Assembly (NCBI RefSeq): GCF_013035315.1
Contig: NZ_WQHP01000001.1
Span: forward strand, 124,001-188,000
DNA from: Ruegeria arenilitoris
GTDB lineage: Bacteria > Pseudomonadota > Alphaproteobacteria > Rhodobacterales > Rhodobacteraceae
Direction of reading: 5' to 3'
Length of the DNA: 64,000 nucleotides
Shown: piece by piece, positions 18,776 through 28,979 of the stretch
How positions within the stretch are numbered: the stretch's first letter is position 1
Layout: each line of letters opens with the position of its first letter
Notes under the pieces: model-generated
The model's input: the letters and a program-made list of their open reading frames with translations, nothing else
Database searches by the model: none
Told to the model about the DNA's origin: nothing
Position numbers and translations under genes: made by a program

Positions 18776-20527
18776 ATGCGTGTTCTGGCACGGGTCGAGA
18801 CCGCATTACTGAACCAGACAGGGTATTTGTTTCAGTGGTCCCCGGTGTGTCTGGCGATCGGCATCGGTCTGTATTTCGGCCTCCGGTTTGAACCGGATTG
18901 GATGGTATACGGTGGCCTCGCGGTCACGATTGCCATTTGCCTGGAGATGGCGCGCAGGCTGCCGACTGGCTGGGCTACGTTGATAACAGGGGGGGCGCTG
19001 ATCGCGGCCGGGTTCATCCTGGCGGGTGCACGCGCCCATACGGTGGCAGAGCCGGTCCTGTCATGGCGCTACTACGGCCCGGTCGAGGGGCGGGTCGTGG
19101 CCATGGACCGCTCTGCGTCGGATGCGCTGCGGGTAACGCTGGATCGGGTGCGCATAGGGGATGTGCCCGAAGACCGGCGGCCGCAGCGCGTCCGGCTTTC
19201 GCTGCACGGTGGGGCGGGTCCGTTGTTCCCTGGTCAAAGGATCATGACAACGGCCCATCTGTCCCCGCCGCAAGGACCTGTCGAGCCCGGCGGCTTCGAC
19301 TTCAGGCGACACGCCTGGTTTCAACGGCTTGGGGCGGTGGGATACACACGCATTCCTGTTCTGATAGCAGCACCCCCAAGACCCGAAGGTGTCAGGGTCA
19401 CTGCCTGGCGGATGGCAATTTCAACCCATGTTCAGACGATCCTGCCCGGCGAGGTCGGAGGGTTCGCCGCCGCAGTCACCACGGGCGATCGCAGTGGCAT
19501 GGGGCAGGAAACACTGAAGTCATTGCGAGCATCGAACCTTGCGCATTTGCTGGCGATCTCGGGTTTGCACATGGGCCTGTTGACCGGGTTTGTATATCTG
19601 ATGTGCCGGGTGTTGTTCTCGACGATACCGGTGTTGGCCCTGCGGTTTCCAATTCGCAAGCTGGCAGCAGTCTGCGCGATCATCGCGGGAACGATCTATC
19701 TGTTGCTTTCCGGTGGAAACGTCGCCACTGAGCGTGCCTTTGTCATGGCCAGCGTTATGCTGGGTGCGATTCTGATTGACCGGCGCGCCATTTCCCTACG
19801 GGCGGTCGCCGTCGCTGCGCTGATCGTTCTTGTGTTGCGGCCTGAGTCCCTGCTGAGCCCCGGTTTCCAGATGTCATTCGCCGCCACTACTGCGCTTGTG
19901 GCTGTATTCGGAGCCTTACGCGATTTTGGACCGATGCCTGGGCCCAACTGGTTAAAACCTGTTGCCGGGCTGCTGATGTCCTCGGCCATCGCAGGGCTGG
20001 CGACAGCGCCGATCGGTTCCGCGCACTTCAACACGATGTCGCACTATGGCCTTTTGGCCAACATGCTTTCCGTGCCCGTGATGGGCACGGTTGTGGTGCC
20101 ATCCGCCGTGGTCGCTGCTCTCTTGGCCCCGTTTGGGCTCGAAGCATTGCCTCTGATGGCCATGGGACTGGGGTTAGAGTGGATCCTGACGGTCTCGGAA
20201 TGGGTGTCGGGGCTGGGCGCGGCGCAGGGCTATGTGGTCAGCCCGCCGCGTTACGTCTTACCGATGATCGCCCTTGGTGGGCTGTGGATAGCACTGTGGC
20301 AGGGTCGCGTGAAATGGGTCGGGATCATACCAGTTGTCGCCGCAATGCTGCTGTGGGGGCAGGGGCAGCGTCCCGATGTCCTGATTGCGGATTCGGGTGG
20401 ACTTGTCGGGATCATGACAGATCAGGGGCGAGCTCTCAGCAAGAAAAAAGGGAGCGGCTTTGTCGCCACCGTCTGGTTGGAGAATGATGGCGACGGCGCG
20501 GGGCAGCCGCAGGCTGCAAATCGTTAG
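18776..20527 (+). CDS. comEC: ComEC/Rec2-family competence membrane protein, cut by an in-frame amber stop
   Basis: ComEC forms the inner-membrane channel for DNA uptake. The 583 residues include a DUF4131-like N-terminal region, then a competence domain with [15 protein letters not shown] near 262 and ERAFVMA, and many membrane helices to about residue 555. The frame stops at TAG 20525-20527 just after [15 protein letters not shown]. It then stays open in the same frame for 97 more codons, and those match the usual C-terminal tail of roseobacter ComEC as I recall it. A nonsense change or a sequencing error is likely. The membrane core is intact. Confidence 0.85.
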   Translation: MRVLARVETALLNQTGYLFQWSPVCLAIGIGLYFGLRFEPDWMVYGGLAVTIAICLEMARRLPTGWATLITGGALIAAGFILAGARAHTVAEPVLSWRYYGPVEGRVVAMDRSASDALRVTLDRVRIGDVPEDRRPQRVRLSLHGGAGPLFPGQRIMTTAHLSPPQGPVEPGGFDFRRHAWFQRLGAVGYTRIPVLIAAPPRPEGVRVTAWRMAISTHVQTILPGEVGGFAAAVTTGDRSGMGQETLKSLRASNLAHLLAISGLHMGLLTGFVYLMCRVLFSTIPVLALRFPIRKLAAVCAIIAGTIYLLLSGGNVATERAFVMASVMLGAILIDRRAISLRAVAVAALIVLVLRPESLLSPGFQMSFAATTALVAVFGALRDFGPMPGPNWLKPVAGLLMSSAIAGLATAPIGSAHFNTMSHYGLLANMLSVPVMGTVVVPSAVVAALLAPFGLEALPLMAMGLGLEWILTVSEWVSGLGAAQGYVVSPPRYVLPMIALGGLWIALWQGRVKWVGIIPVVAAMLLWGQGQRPDVLIADSGGLVGIMTDQGRALSKKKGSGFVATVWLENDGDGAGQPQAANR

Positions 20528-20821
20528 CCGCAAGCAACAGGCGGCGTTCAGCGCTTGGAGTGGCTGGGCAAAGAGGTGTTGCATATCACAGGAAAACGCG
20601 CCGCGCAGGGGATTAGCGACTGCAAGGACAATCAGATCGTCATCTCAGCGGTGGCGTTGGACTTGAATGGAGGCTGCGAAGTGTTTGACCCCAAGCGCCT
20701 GCTGAAAACGGGCAGCCTGGCACTGATAGATGGCAAGATCACAACGAGCGCCGAAGTAACTGGAGACAGGCTCTGGTCCCCGCGTACCCGCGAGGACCGG
20801 GCGTTCAAACCGTATCAGTAA
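20528..20821 (+). pseudogene. comEC: C-terminal remnant of comEC after the amber stop
   Basis: This stretch continues the comEC frame directly after TAG and codes for 97 residues including LGKEVLHITGK, CEVFDPKRL and GDRLWSP. I recognise these as the soluble tail that normally ends the protein. It ends inside the last codons of the convergent lexA gene (overlap 20815-20821). An ATG at 20555 could in principle restart translation, but no good ribosome site is visible. Confidence 0.7.
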
Positions 20822-21513
20822 CTGCGGATCAGGCCGACGAGTCGCCCCTGCACCTTGACCTTTTCTTCGGGCAGAACGCGGGTTTCATAGGCCGGGTTCG
20901 CGGCCTCAAGCGCGATGGCCTGACCGCGGCGGAAGAATCTTTTCAGCGTGGCCTCTTGATCCTCGACCAGTGCAACAACGATGTCACCATTATCCGCGAC
21001 CGAGGTTTCGCGGATCACGACCACGTCGCCGTCATTGATCCCCGCATCGATCATCGAATCGCCACGCACCTCCAATGCGTAGTGTTCACCCTTGCCCGAC
21101 ACCATTGTGCCTGGCACAGCGACGCGGTGCGAAACATGGCTGATCGCCTCAATCGGTACACCGGCAGCAATGCGGCCCATCACGGGCAGCTCCATCGCGT
21201 CCACGGTCACGGGTTCAAAATTCGCAGGGCGGGGGCCAGACGGCCGGTCGCCCTCAATCACGCGCGGCTTGAAGGCCGCAGTAGGCTCGCCACCTAGGCT
21301 TTCGGGCAGCTTAACGATTTCAATCGCGCGCGCACGGTGCGCGAGGCGCCGGATAAACCCGCGTTCTTCAAGCGCCGTGATCAACCTGTGGATGCCAGAT
21401 TTTGAGCGCAGGTCCAGCGCGGCCTTCATTTCGTCGAAACTGGGCGGAACACCATCCGCCTGAACGCGTTTGTGGATGAATTCCAACAAATCCAACTGCT
21501 TCTTGGTCAGCAT
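20815..21513 (-). CDS. lexA: LexA SOS repressor
   Basis: LexA represses DNA damage genes and cleaves itself when RecA is activated. The 232-residue chain has an N-terminal winged helix ([13 protein letters not shown], recognition region [16 protein letters not shown]). The cleavage site is Ala117-Gly118 in RIAAGVPIE, and the catalytic pair is Ser153 (GDSMIDAG) and Lys191 (ATLKRFF). The length and linker are typical of alphaproteobacteria. Its promoter carries a perfect GTTC-N7-GTTC operator, so it is autoregulated. It converges on and slightly overlaps the comEC tail. Confidence 0.96.
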   Translation of the reverse strand: MLTKKQLDLLEFIHKRVQADGVPPSFDEMKAALDLRSKSGIHRLITALEERGFIRRLAHRARAIEIVKLPESLGGEPTAAFKPRVIEGDRPSGPRPANFEPVTVDAMELPVMGRIAAGVPIEAISHVSHRVAVPGTMVSGKGEHYALEVRGDSMIDAGINDGDVVVIRETSVADNGDIVVALVEDQEATLKRFFRRGQAIALEAANPAYETRVLPEEKVKVQGRLVGLIRSY

Positions 21514-21546
21514 TGCTCACACCTCGTCGGTCATGCGTTTTCTTTT

Positions 21547-21575
21547 GTTCTACGCATGTTCACGTTTTGTGTCAA
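21547..21575 (-). promoter_or_regulatory. lexA promoter with embedded SOS box
   Basis: On the minus strand TTGACA (21575-21570) and TAGAAC (21552-21547) are separated by 17 bases. The alphaproteobacterial LexA operator, a direct repeat GTTC-N7-GTTC (21547-21561 on the plus strand, GAAC-N7-GAAC on the minus), covers the -10 and part of the spacer. The start codon lies 34 bases downstream. Bound LexA would block polymerase directly. Confidence 0.88.
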
Positions 21576-21591
21576 CGGATTTGAGCGCGCC

Positions 21592-22764
21592 TCAGATCGG
21601 CAGGTACTGAACCTTGTCTCCGGCAAGCAGGGCCGGATCGTGCGGTGGACGGACCAGCAGGGCGTTCGCTTGCGCCAAAACGCTGAGCAGCGAACTGTCC
21701 TGATCGCGACAGGCGCGGATGCCAGTCTCGTCGAGGGTCGCGCGCATGTAATGCTCACGTGGGCCATTCTTATCGAGTGGCTCAGTCAGGCGTGCGGTTT
21801 GGAACGGAGTCAGAACCTGTTCCACACCCAGCATTTGGCGAACCATGGGCAACAAAAAGAGGTACCCGCAAACCATTGCGCTTACAGGGTTTCCCGGCAA
21901 TCCGACCATTGCCGCCTGACCAAGCCGACCCGCCATCAGAGGTTTGCCGGGGCGCATGCGGATTTTGTAGAACGACTGTTCCATTCCCAGACCGGCCGAA
22001 ACATCGGACACCAGATCGTAATCACCAACCGACGCGCCGCCGATGGTGACCACCAGATCGGCCCCTTCGCCCAATTCGAACGCGGTGCGCAGAGACGAGA
22101 CGGTGTCTTGGGCAATTGGAAGAACGCGCACATGGGCACCGGCCTCTTCCAGCAACGCCTTTAGGCCAAAAGTGTTCGACGCGATGATTTGGTCAGGTCC
22201 CGGAACATCGCCGGGCATCACAAGCTCATCGCCGGTGGAAATCAGAGCGATCACGGGCTTCCGTGAAACTGGCACGGCGGCGATATTCATGGCGGCCATC
22301 AGGGCGACATCTTCCGCGCGCAAGCGGCGTGGGGCCGAAATTTTGGTTCCAACGGTGAAATCAACACCGGCCGGTCGGATATTGGTTTTGGGACCGGGCA
22401 GGTCAGAGATCGTGATCAGATCTCCGCGACGCTCAGTATCTTCTTGAATAACAACGAAATCAGCACCTTCGGGGATCGGTGCACCGGTGAAAATGCGCAC
22501 GGCCTGGCCGGGTCCGACAGAGCCCTGAAATCGCTTTCCGGCAGCCGACTCACCGATCACTTTGAACATCGCATGCAGCTCAACTTCGGTGGATTTCACA
22601 GCATAGCCGTCCATGGAAGAGGCTGCAAACGGCGGCTGGTCACGCGTGGCCTCGACGTCCTGTGATAGGACGCGCCCGGCGGCGTCGGACAGCGGAACCG
22701 TCTCGCCGGGCAACGGCGAGACCAGATCAAACAGCAGCGCGCGGGCTTCTTCGACGGTGATCAT
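21592..22764 (-). CDS. moeA: Molybdopterin molybdenumtransferase
   Basis: MoeA inserts molybdate into adenylylated molybdopterin. The 390-residue protein has the N-terminal SSMDGYAV motif, [22 protein letters not shown] and [11 protein letters not shown], and a C-terminal domain IV. Its start overlaps the moaC stop by four bases (ATGA), so it belongs to the chain trpG-trpD-trpC-moaC-moeA. The lexA promoter follows its stop. Confidence 0.95.
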   Translation of the reverse strand: MITVEEARALLFDLVSPLPGETVPLSDAAGRVLSQDVEATRDQPPFAASSMDGYAVKSTEVELHAMFKVIGESAAGKRFQGSVGPGQAVRIFTGAPIPEGADFVVIQEDTERRGDLITISDLPGPKTNIRPAGVDFTVGTKISAPRRLRAEDVALMAAMNIAAVPVSRKPVIALISTGDELVMPGDVPGPDQIIASNTFGLKALLEEAGAHVRVLPIAQDTVSSLRTAFELGEGADLVVTIGGASVGDYDLVSDVSAGLGMEQSFYKIRMRPGKPLMAGRLGQAAMVGLPGNPVSAMVCGYLFLLPMVRQMLGVEQVLTPFQTARLTEPLDKNGPREHYMRATLDETGIRACRDQDSSLLSVLAQANALLVRPPHDPALLAGDKVQYLPI

Positions 22765-23234
22765 GTCGCCTCGTAACGCCCTGATTTACCGCCATCTTTC
22801 AGAAGAACGCGGATACCGCCAATCTCCATCGCTTTGTCCACTGCTTTGGTCATGTCATAGACCGTCAGCGCAGCTGTTGACACCGCTGTCAGCGCCTCCA
22901 TCTCGACGCCGGTCTGGCCGGATGTCTTAACCGTCGCCTGAACCTGAACGCCCGGCAATTCGGGGTCCAATGTCAGTTCGACCGAAACCTTTGTGACTGG
23001 AAGTGGGTGACACAGGGGGATCAGATCGGGTGTTTTCTTGGCCCCCATGATGCCCGCAAGACGCGCGACACCCAGAACATCGCCTTTTTTGGCGCGACCT
23101 GCGGAAATCAGGTCAAAGGTTTCTTGCGCCATTTTGATATGACCAGCAGCAACGGCGACCCTATCGGTGACCTCTTTGTCCGAGACGTCTACCATATGGG
23201 CCTGCCCTTGGGCATCGAAATGGGTCAGCGGCAT
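22761..23234 (-). CDS. moaC: Cyclic pyranopterin monophosphate synthase
   Basis: MoaC makes cyclic pyranopterin monophosphate in molybdenum cofactor synthesis. The 157-residue chain has [26 protein letters not shown] and the C-terminal lysines in [23 protein letters not shown] 23234 is preferred to GTG 23237 because GGAG lies 7 bases before the ATG, but both overlap the trpC stop. Confidence 0.95.
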   Translation of the reverse strand: MPLTHFDAQGQAHMVDVSDKEVTDRVAVAAGHIKMAQETFDLISAGRAKKGDVLGVARLAGIMGAKKTPDLIPLCHPLPVTKVSVELTLDPELPGVQVQATVKTSGQTGVEMEALTAVSTAALTVYDMTKAVDKAMEIGGIRVLLKDGGKSGRYEAT

Positions 23235-24046
23235 CACATCACTCCGGGTATCAGCGGATTGGCCAGCAGGTGGCGGGTTGCGGTCGCCACGTCATCCTGA
23301 CGCATCAGGCTTTCGCCAATCAGGAAACAACGCGCGCCGTAACGGGCGATATCGGCCAGATCCTCGGGCGTACTCAGACCGCTTTCGCAGACGATTGTCC
23401 GGTCTGCGGGCACCAGCTTTGACAGGTGCCGGGTCGTATCAAGAGACGTCTCGAAAGTCTTGAGATTACGGTTATTTATCCCGATCAGACTGCTTTTCAG
23501 CTCAGCGGCGCGCTCAAGCTCTTCCTGATCGTGAACCTCAATCAGAACGTCCATTCCCCAGTCAAAAGCGGTCTGTTCCAGTTCCGCAGCCTGTTCGTCA
23601 TCGACCGAGGCCATAATGATCAGAATGCAATCGGCCCCCAAGGCGCGCGCTTCGACCACCTGATACGGGTCGTACATGAAATCTTTGCGCAAGGCGGGCA
23701 GGGAGGTCGCCGCACGGGCGGCGGTCAGATACTCTTTAGCACCCTGAAAGCTGGGTGTGTCGGTCAAAACCGACAGGCATGCAGCCCCACCTTCTTCATA
23801 GGCTTGGGCCAGGGCAGGTGGATCGAAATCCGGGCGGATCAAGCCTTTGGACGGGCTGGCTTTCTTAACTTCGGCAATCAAGCCGTAACCCCGGCGCGCA
23901 GCGGTGCGCAGGGCGTCGGCAAAACCGCGGACCTCGGGGGCGCTGCGGGCTTCGCCTTCCAGCATCGCAAGCGGTTTCGCGGCCTTGTCGGCTTCGATTT
24001 CTTCCAGCTTGTAGGCTTTGATCTTGTCCAGAACCGTCTCGGTCAT
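23234..24046 (-). CDS. trpC: Indole-3-glycerol phosphate synthase
   Basis: This enzyme closes the indole ring in tryptophan synthesis. The 270-residue TIM barrel has [10 protein letters not shown] with the catalytic lysine, the [11 protein letters not shown] block, [11 protein letters not shown] and [10 protein letters not shown]. It is monofunctional, with no fused phosphoribosylanthranilate isomerase. The start overlaps the trpD stop by four bases. Confidence 0.96.
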   Translation of the reverse strand: MTETVLDKIKAYKLEEIEADKAAKPLAMLEGEARSAPEVRGFADALRTAARRGYGLIAEVKKASPSKGLIRPDFDPPALAQAYEEGGAACLSVLTDTPSFQGAKEYLTAARAATSLPALRKDFMYDPYQVVEARALGADCILIIMASVDDEQAAELEQTAFDWGMDVLIEVHDQEELERAAELKSSLIGINNRNLKTFETSLDTTRHLSKLVPADRTIVCESGLSTPEDLADIARYGARCFLIGESLMRQDDVATATRHLLANPLIPGVM

Positions 24047-25058
24047 GCGGCCTCCTGCGTTATTCGGGCCAGTGCCGCGATTTTGTCTTTAGCTTTTCCG
24101 CTGTCGATGCTGTCTTTTGCTTTGGCGACGCCGTCTTTCAGGTCATCGGCTGCATCCGCGACAACCAATGCCGCAGCAGAGTTCAACAGAACCGCATCGC
24201 GGTAGGCCGACGGCGCGCCGTCCAGCAATGCGCGGAAGGCGACTGCGTTTTCTTCGGGCGTCCCGCCTAGAATATCCTCGAACGGATGCACAGGCAGGCC
24301 TGCGTCTTCAGGGTGCAGTTCCACTTCTTTGACCACGCCATCCTCGAGGGAGGCGACCCAGCTGACGCCCGTGATGGTCAACTCGTCGGTTCCGTCTGAT
24401 CCGTGCACCAACCAGGCATGTTCGGCCCCCAAAAGGCCCAGCGTTTCTGCCATGGGCCGGATCAGATCGCGGCTGAACGCGCCAGTTAACTGGCGCTTCA
24501 CCCCGGCCGGGTTCGTGAGTGGGCCAAGGATGTTGAAAATCGTGCGTGTCCCAAGCTCTTGCCGACTGGGCATGACATGGGCAATCGCGGGGTGGTGCAT
24601 AGGTGCCATCATAAAGCCGATACCGGCGTCTTGCAGAGCCTTTTCAACGGTTTGCGGGCCGACCATCACGTTGATGCCCATCTGTCCCAGAGCATCTGCG
24701 GCACCGGATTTCGAACTCAGATTTCGGTTCCCGTGCTTTGCAACGGTGACACCCGCGCCAGCCACGACAAAGGCCGTCGCGGTCGAAATGTTCAACGTGC
24801 CTTTACCGTCGCCACCGGTTCCCACGATGTCCATCGCCCCGGCTGGTGCCTTTACTGCATTGCACTTTGCGCGCATTACAGCGGCGGCCGCGGCGTATTC
24901 GTCAACGGTTTCGCCACGGGTGCGCATCGCCATCAGAAGCCCGCCGATCTGGCTGGGCGTAGCTTCACCGTCAAACAAAATGCCAAAGGCCTGTTCGGCC
25001 TCGGCGCGGGTCAGAGGCCGGTCGGCAGCGGCTCCGATCAGCGGTTTCAGAGCGTCGC

Positions 25059-25062
<4 letters not shown>
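24043..25062 (-). CDS. trpD: Anthranilate phosphoribosyltransferase
   Basis: TrpD transfers phosphoribose from PRPP to anthranilate. The 339-residue protein shows [14 protein letters not shown], the metal and PRPP-binding motif, [12 protein letters not shown], and a helical N-terminal domain. It is not fused to the glutaminase. Four-base overlaps tie it to trpG and trpC. Confidence 0.96.
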
Positions 25063-25640
<578 letters not shown>

Positions 25641-25835
25641 TTGGGCACTTGTCTCGGCTTCGGCATTTCAGACTGGCGATGCAGCCCTTTGCCACGGTAT
25701 AATGTCGGGACATACATGCTCAGGCTTGCGGGGCAGCGTCAAGAGGACATCCTGTTCCCGGCGCAATCGCAGGCCAAAGGCGCGGTAAACGGCGTTGAGG
25801 CGACCGAAGCAGGATGAAGGCGAGAGGCAGTTAAG

Positions 25836-27410
25836 ATGGGCGGATTTTTAGGCGGGATGATCGCGGGGGCGGTCGTTGTGGTGCTGCTTGGCGCAGTACT
25901 GTCCCTGAACACCCCTTTGACCCGAAAACCGGTTGTGACCGCTGAAGCGCCCGAGCCTGCTCCGGCTGAGGCGCCTGAGGTCAGTACAGACGTGGCCGAA
26001 ACCGTAGCGGATGCCGATCTGGTGACCGTTCCGCCGATTTCTTCGGACGTGAGCGGAGAGCAGACGGACACGCTGAGCGGCCTTGATGAACTGGAAGCCG
26101 CGCCAGAGGCCGAGCCTCAGATCAATGAGACTGTGACCCAGGTCGAAGGGGTCGATGTTCCCGAAACAACGGATGTTACAGTGTCGGCCGAAGCCCCGGT
26201 TATGCCGCAAACACCGGCCCCTATTCAGCCATCGCCCAGTTCCGACGGTGAACCAGTTGTTGCCGAGACCGCTCCGGAACCGCCTGCCGTGGCCGATGAG
26301 GAAGAAACCGTGGCCGAGGTTGAACCGCAGCCTGCCCCCGAGGTTGTTGAGGTTCTGCCAGAACCACAAACCGCTGAGGTTGTACCAGAGCCCGAAGTCG
26401 CAGAGCCTGAGACTGTCGAGCCCGAGGTCGCCGAGAGCGAGGCCACGCCCGAACCGCAGCCCGAGATTGCGGCAGTTCAGCCAGAGGAACAAACCGAGCC
26501 CGTCGCGGTTGAACCGCAAGAGCCCGAAGCTGATCCGCTTGCGGAAAACCCGATTGCGGTCGAGGGGGAAGAAGATCCGCAACTGCGGAAACTACCGCGT
26601 ATCGCAGCCGTTCCGCAGATCGGTGGCGAAGAAACTGAAACCGCGGGCCTTACCGTGGGCACGCGCGTGGTTCCTCTGACCGAGCGCGATGATGCGCCAA
26701 CGGCAGCGGCCGATCAGGCTGTGGTAATCCAATCCGGCAAACCCATAGACGACTATGCGGCCAAGTTTGAAAATCCTGAATCCAAGCCCCTCATGTCCAT
26801 CATCCTGATCGACGATGAAGGCGCGTTTGGGGCTGAGGCGCTCAAGGACTTCCCGTATCCGCTCAGCTTTGCGGTCAGCCCGTCTGATCCTGAGGCGGCA
26901 GAGAAAATGGCTCGTCACCGGGAGGCCGGGTTTGAAGTTCTGGCCCTTGCTGATCTGCCCAAAGCGGCCAGCGCGCAAGACGCCGAAGTCTCAATGGCCG
27001 TTTGGCTGGAAACTCTGCCTGAAACCGTTGGCATCTTGGAAGGTGTCGACACGGGGATACAAGGCAACCGCAAACTGGCCGATCAAGTTGCCGCCATTGC
27101 CGGGGACACCGGTCGGGGTCTGATCACACAGGACAATGGTTTGAATACCGTCCAGAAATTGGCCGCGCGCAATGGTGTGCCTTCGGGTGTCATCTTCCGT
27201 GACATTGACGGTGCACGTCAGGATCCCAAGATCATGCGGCGTTTTCTGGATCAGGCCGCGTTCCGTGCGGGTCAGCAAGGCACTGTGGTGATGCTGGGTC
27301 GTCTGCGCCCAGACACGATCTCAGCCCTGTTGCTGTGGGGTCTGGAAGACCGTGGCAGCCGAGTGGCGATGGCCCCGATTTCCGCGGTCATGATGAAAGA
27401 AGTTCAGTAA
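25836..27410 (+). CDS. Divergent polysaccharide deacetylase family protein
   Basis: This 524-residue protein has an N-terminal membrane anchor (about residues 5-25). A linker of some 220 residues follows, extremely rich in Pro, Glu, Ala and Val and probably disordered in the periplasm. The C-terminal domain of about 220 residues carries MSIILIDDEGAFG, PLSFAVSPSDPEA and LLLWGLEDRG, as in the divergent polysaccharide deacetylase (YibQ-like) family. The enzyme activity of that family is not well proven. It sits divergently between trpG and trpE and shares a bidirectional terminator with trpE. Confidence 0.85.
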   Translation: MGGFLGGMIAGAVVVVLLGAVLSLNTPLTRKPVVTAEAPEPAPAEAPEVSTDVAETVADADLVTVPPISSDVSGEQTDTLSGLDELEAAPEAEPQINETVTQVEGVDVPETTDVTVSAEAPVMPQTPAPIQPSPSSDGEPVVAETAPEPPAVADEEETVAEVEPQPAPEVVEVLPEPQTAEVVPEPEVAEPETVEPEVAESEATPEPQPEIAAVQPEEQTEPVAVEPQEPEADPLAENPIAVEGEEDPQLRKLPRIAAVPQIGGEETETAGLTVGTRVVPLTERDDAPTAAADQAVVIQSGKPIDDYAAKFENPESKPLMSIILIDDEGAFGAEALKDFPYPLSFAVSPSDPEAAEKMARHREAGFEVLALADLPKAASAQDAEVSMAVWLETLPETVGILEGVDTGIQGNRKLADQVAAIAGDTGRGLITQDNGLNTVQKLAARNGVPSGVIFRDIDGARQDPKIMRRFLDQAAFRAGQQGTVVMLGRLRPDTISALLLWGLEDRGSRVAMAPISAVMMKEVQ

Positions 27411-27423
27411 CACCCACAAAGCA

Positions 27424-27457
27424 AAACGGCTGATCGTGTTGATCAGCCGTTTCTTTT
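27424..27457. terminator. Bidirectional terminator between deacetylase-like gene and trpE
   Basis: A 12-bp perfect stem (27424-27435 with 27441-27452) has the 5-base loop GTGTT. It is followed by CTTTT on the plus strand and preceded by AAAA for the minus strand. Confidence 0.85.
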
Positions 27458-28967
27458 AGGAATTGCCCGAACCGGTAAACCGCGCTGCATCCGCAGCAGC
27501 CCGCCGAATGGCGTTCGATTTGTGAACGGTTTCCATGAACTCGGCCTCGGGGTCGCTGTCATAGACCACACCGCCACCGGCTTGGATATAAAGCTTCTGG
27601 TCCTTCACGATGGCTGTCCGCAGGGCGATACACATATCCATATCACCGCCCGCGCTGAAATAGCCGACGCCACCGCCGTAGACACCGCGCTTTTCCGGCT
27701 CCAGTTCATCAATGATCTCCATCGCGCGCACTTTGGGTGCGCCCGACACGGTGCCCGCGGGCATACCCGCAAAGAAGGCGTCCAGCGCGTCTTTGTCCTC
27801 GGCCAGTTCACCGACAACGTTCGAGACGATGTGCATGACATGGCTGTAACGCTCGATGATGAACTCTTCGGTCGGGCGCACGGTGCCGATCTTGGCCACG
27901 CGGCCCGTGTCGTTGCGGCCCAGATCCAGCAACATCAGATGCTCTGCCAGTTCCTTTTTGTCGGCCAGCAGATCGACCTCATTCGCCTTGTCTTCTTCCG
28001 GCGTTGCGCCACGCGGACGGGTGCCTGCGATGGGGCGGATCGTCACCTCATTCCCGAACACGCGGACCAGAATCTCGGGGCTTGCCCCTACGACCTGAAA
28101 ACCGCCGAAGTTGAAATAGAACATGAAGGGCGACGGGTTGGTGCGCCGAAGCGAGCGGTACAGGGCAAAGGGCGGCAGGGGGAAGTCCTGCGTCCAGCGC
28201 TGCGCCGGAACGACCTGAAAGATGTCGCCCGCGCGGATGTATTCCTTGGCTTTTTCAACCGCTTGCATGTAGCCGGACTTGGTGAAGTTCGACACCGGCG
28301 CGGCCACCTCTGAGGCATCGCCCAGATCGCGCGTCTCGGCAGGCATGGCGCGTTCCAGATCGCGCACAGCGTCCATCACACGTTCTGCCGCTTGCGCATA
28401 GGCCGCCTTGGCCGATTGGCCTTCGCTGACCCATGCGGGGGACACAACCGTGACCTCACCTTTCACGCCGTCCAGCACCGCCACGACAGAGGGGCGCAGC
28501 ATGACCGCATCCGGCAGGCCCAACGGGTCGGGGTTCACGTCGGGCAGGTATTCTACCAGACGCACCATGTCATAGCCCAGATAGCCAAACAGGCCAGCAG
28601 CCGCTTGCGGCAGATCATCCGGCAGGTCGATTTTGCTTTCGGCCAGCAGCGCCCGAAGGTTGTCCATCGGGTTACCGTCCTGCGCCGTGAACGCATCGGG
28701 GTCGAAACGGGCCGAGCGGTTCAGCGCTGAGGTCTCGCCATGGCAGCGCCAGATCAAGTCTGGTTTCATCCCGATGATCGAGTACCGGCCGCGCACCTCG
28801 CCGCCAGTGACCGATTCCAGCATGAAGGCGTCTTTTTGCGCCCCCGTCAGCTTGAGCATCAGCGACACCGGAGTGTCCAGATCAGCTGCGAGGCGCGTAT
28901 AGACAACCTGGTTCTCGCCAGCCTCGTAGGCGCGGGCGAAACTGTCGAATTCTGGGGTCAGTGCCAT
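27456..28967 (-). CDS. trpE: Anthranilate synthase component I
   Basis: TrpE converts chorismate to anthranilate with ammonia from TrpG. The 503-residue chain has LESVTGGEVRGRYSIIG near the N-terminus, where the tryptophan feedback site lies. The catalytic C-terminal domain has GTRPRGATPEED, LGRNDTGRVAKIG, AGTVSGAPKVRAMEII and GGGVGYFS. It lies 12 bases after the PpiD-like gene, so the two are probably co-transcribed, while trpGDC is a separate unit across the deacetylase-like gene. Confidence 0.96.
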   Translation of the reverse strand: MALTPEFDSFARAYEAGENQVVYTRLAADLDTPVSLMLKLTGAQKDAFMLESVTGGEVRGRYSIIGMKPDLIWRCHGETSALNRSARFDPDAFTAQDGNPMDNLRALLAESKIDLPDDLPQAAAGLFGYLGYDMVRLVEYLPDVNPDPLGLPDAVMLRPSVVAVLDGVKGEVTVVSPAWVSEGQSAKAAYAQAAERVMDAVRDLERAMPAETRDLGDASEVAAPVSNFTKSGYMQAVEKAKEYIRAGDIFQVVPAQRWTQDFPLPPFALYRSLRRTNPSPFMFYFNFGGFQVVGASPEILVRVFGNEVTIRPIAGTRPRGATPEEDKANEVDLLADKKELAEHLMLLDLGRNDTGRVAKIGTVRPTEEFIIERYSHVMHIVSNVVGELAEDKDALDAFFAGMPAGTVSGAPKVRAMEIIDELEPEKRGVYGGGVGYFSAGGDMDMCIALRTAIVKDQKLYIQAGGGVVYDSDPEAEFMETVHKSNAIRRAAADAARFTGSGNS

Positions 28968-28979
28968 ATGCGGTCTCGT

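Noticed and set aside
20525..20527. Amber codon in comEC as a pyrrolysine codon, given the MttB-family gene in the window
   Set aside because: The MttB-family gene itself has no internal amber, no pyl genes or tRNA-Pyl are seen, and ComEC is not a pyrrolysine protein. The integrase amber at 55723 is in an already decayed gene.
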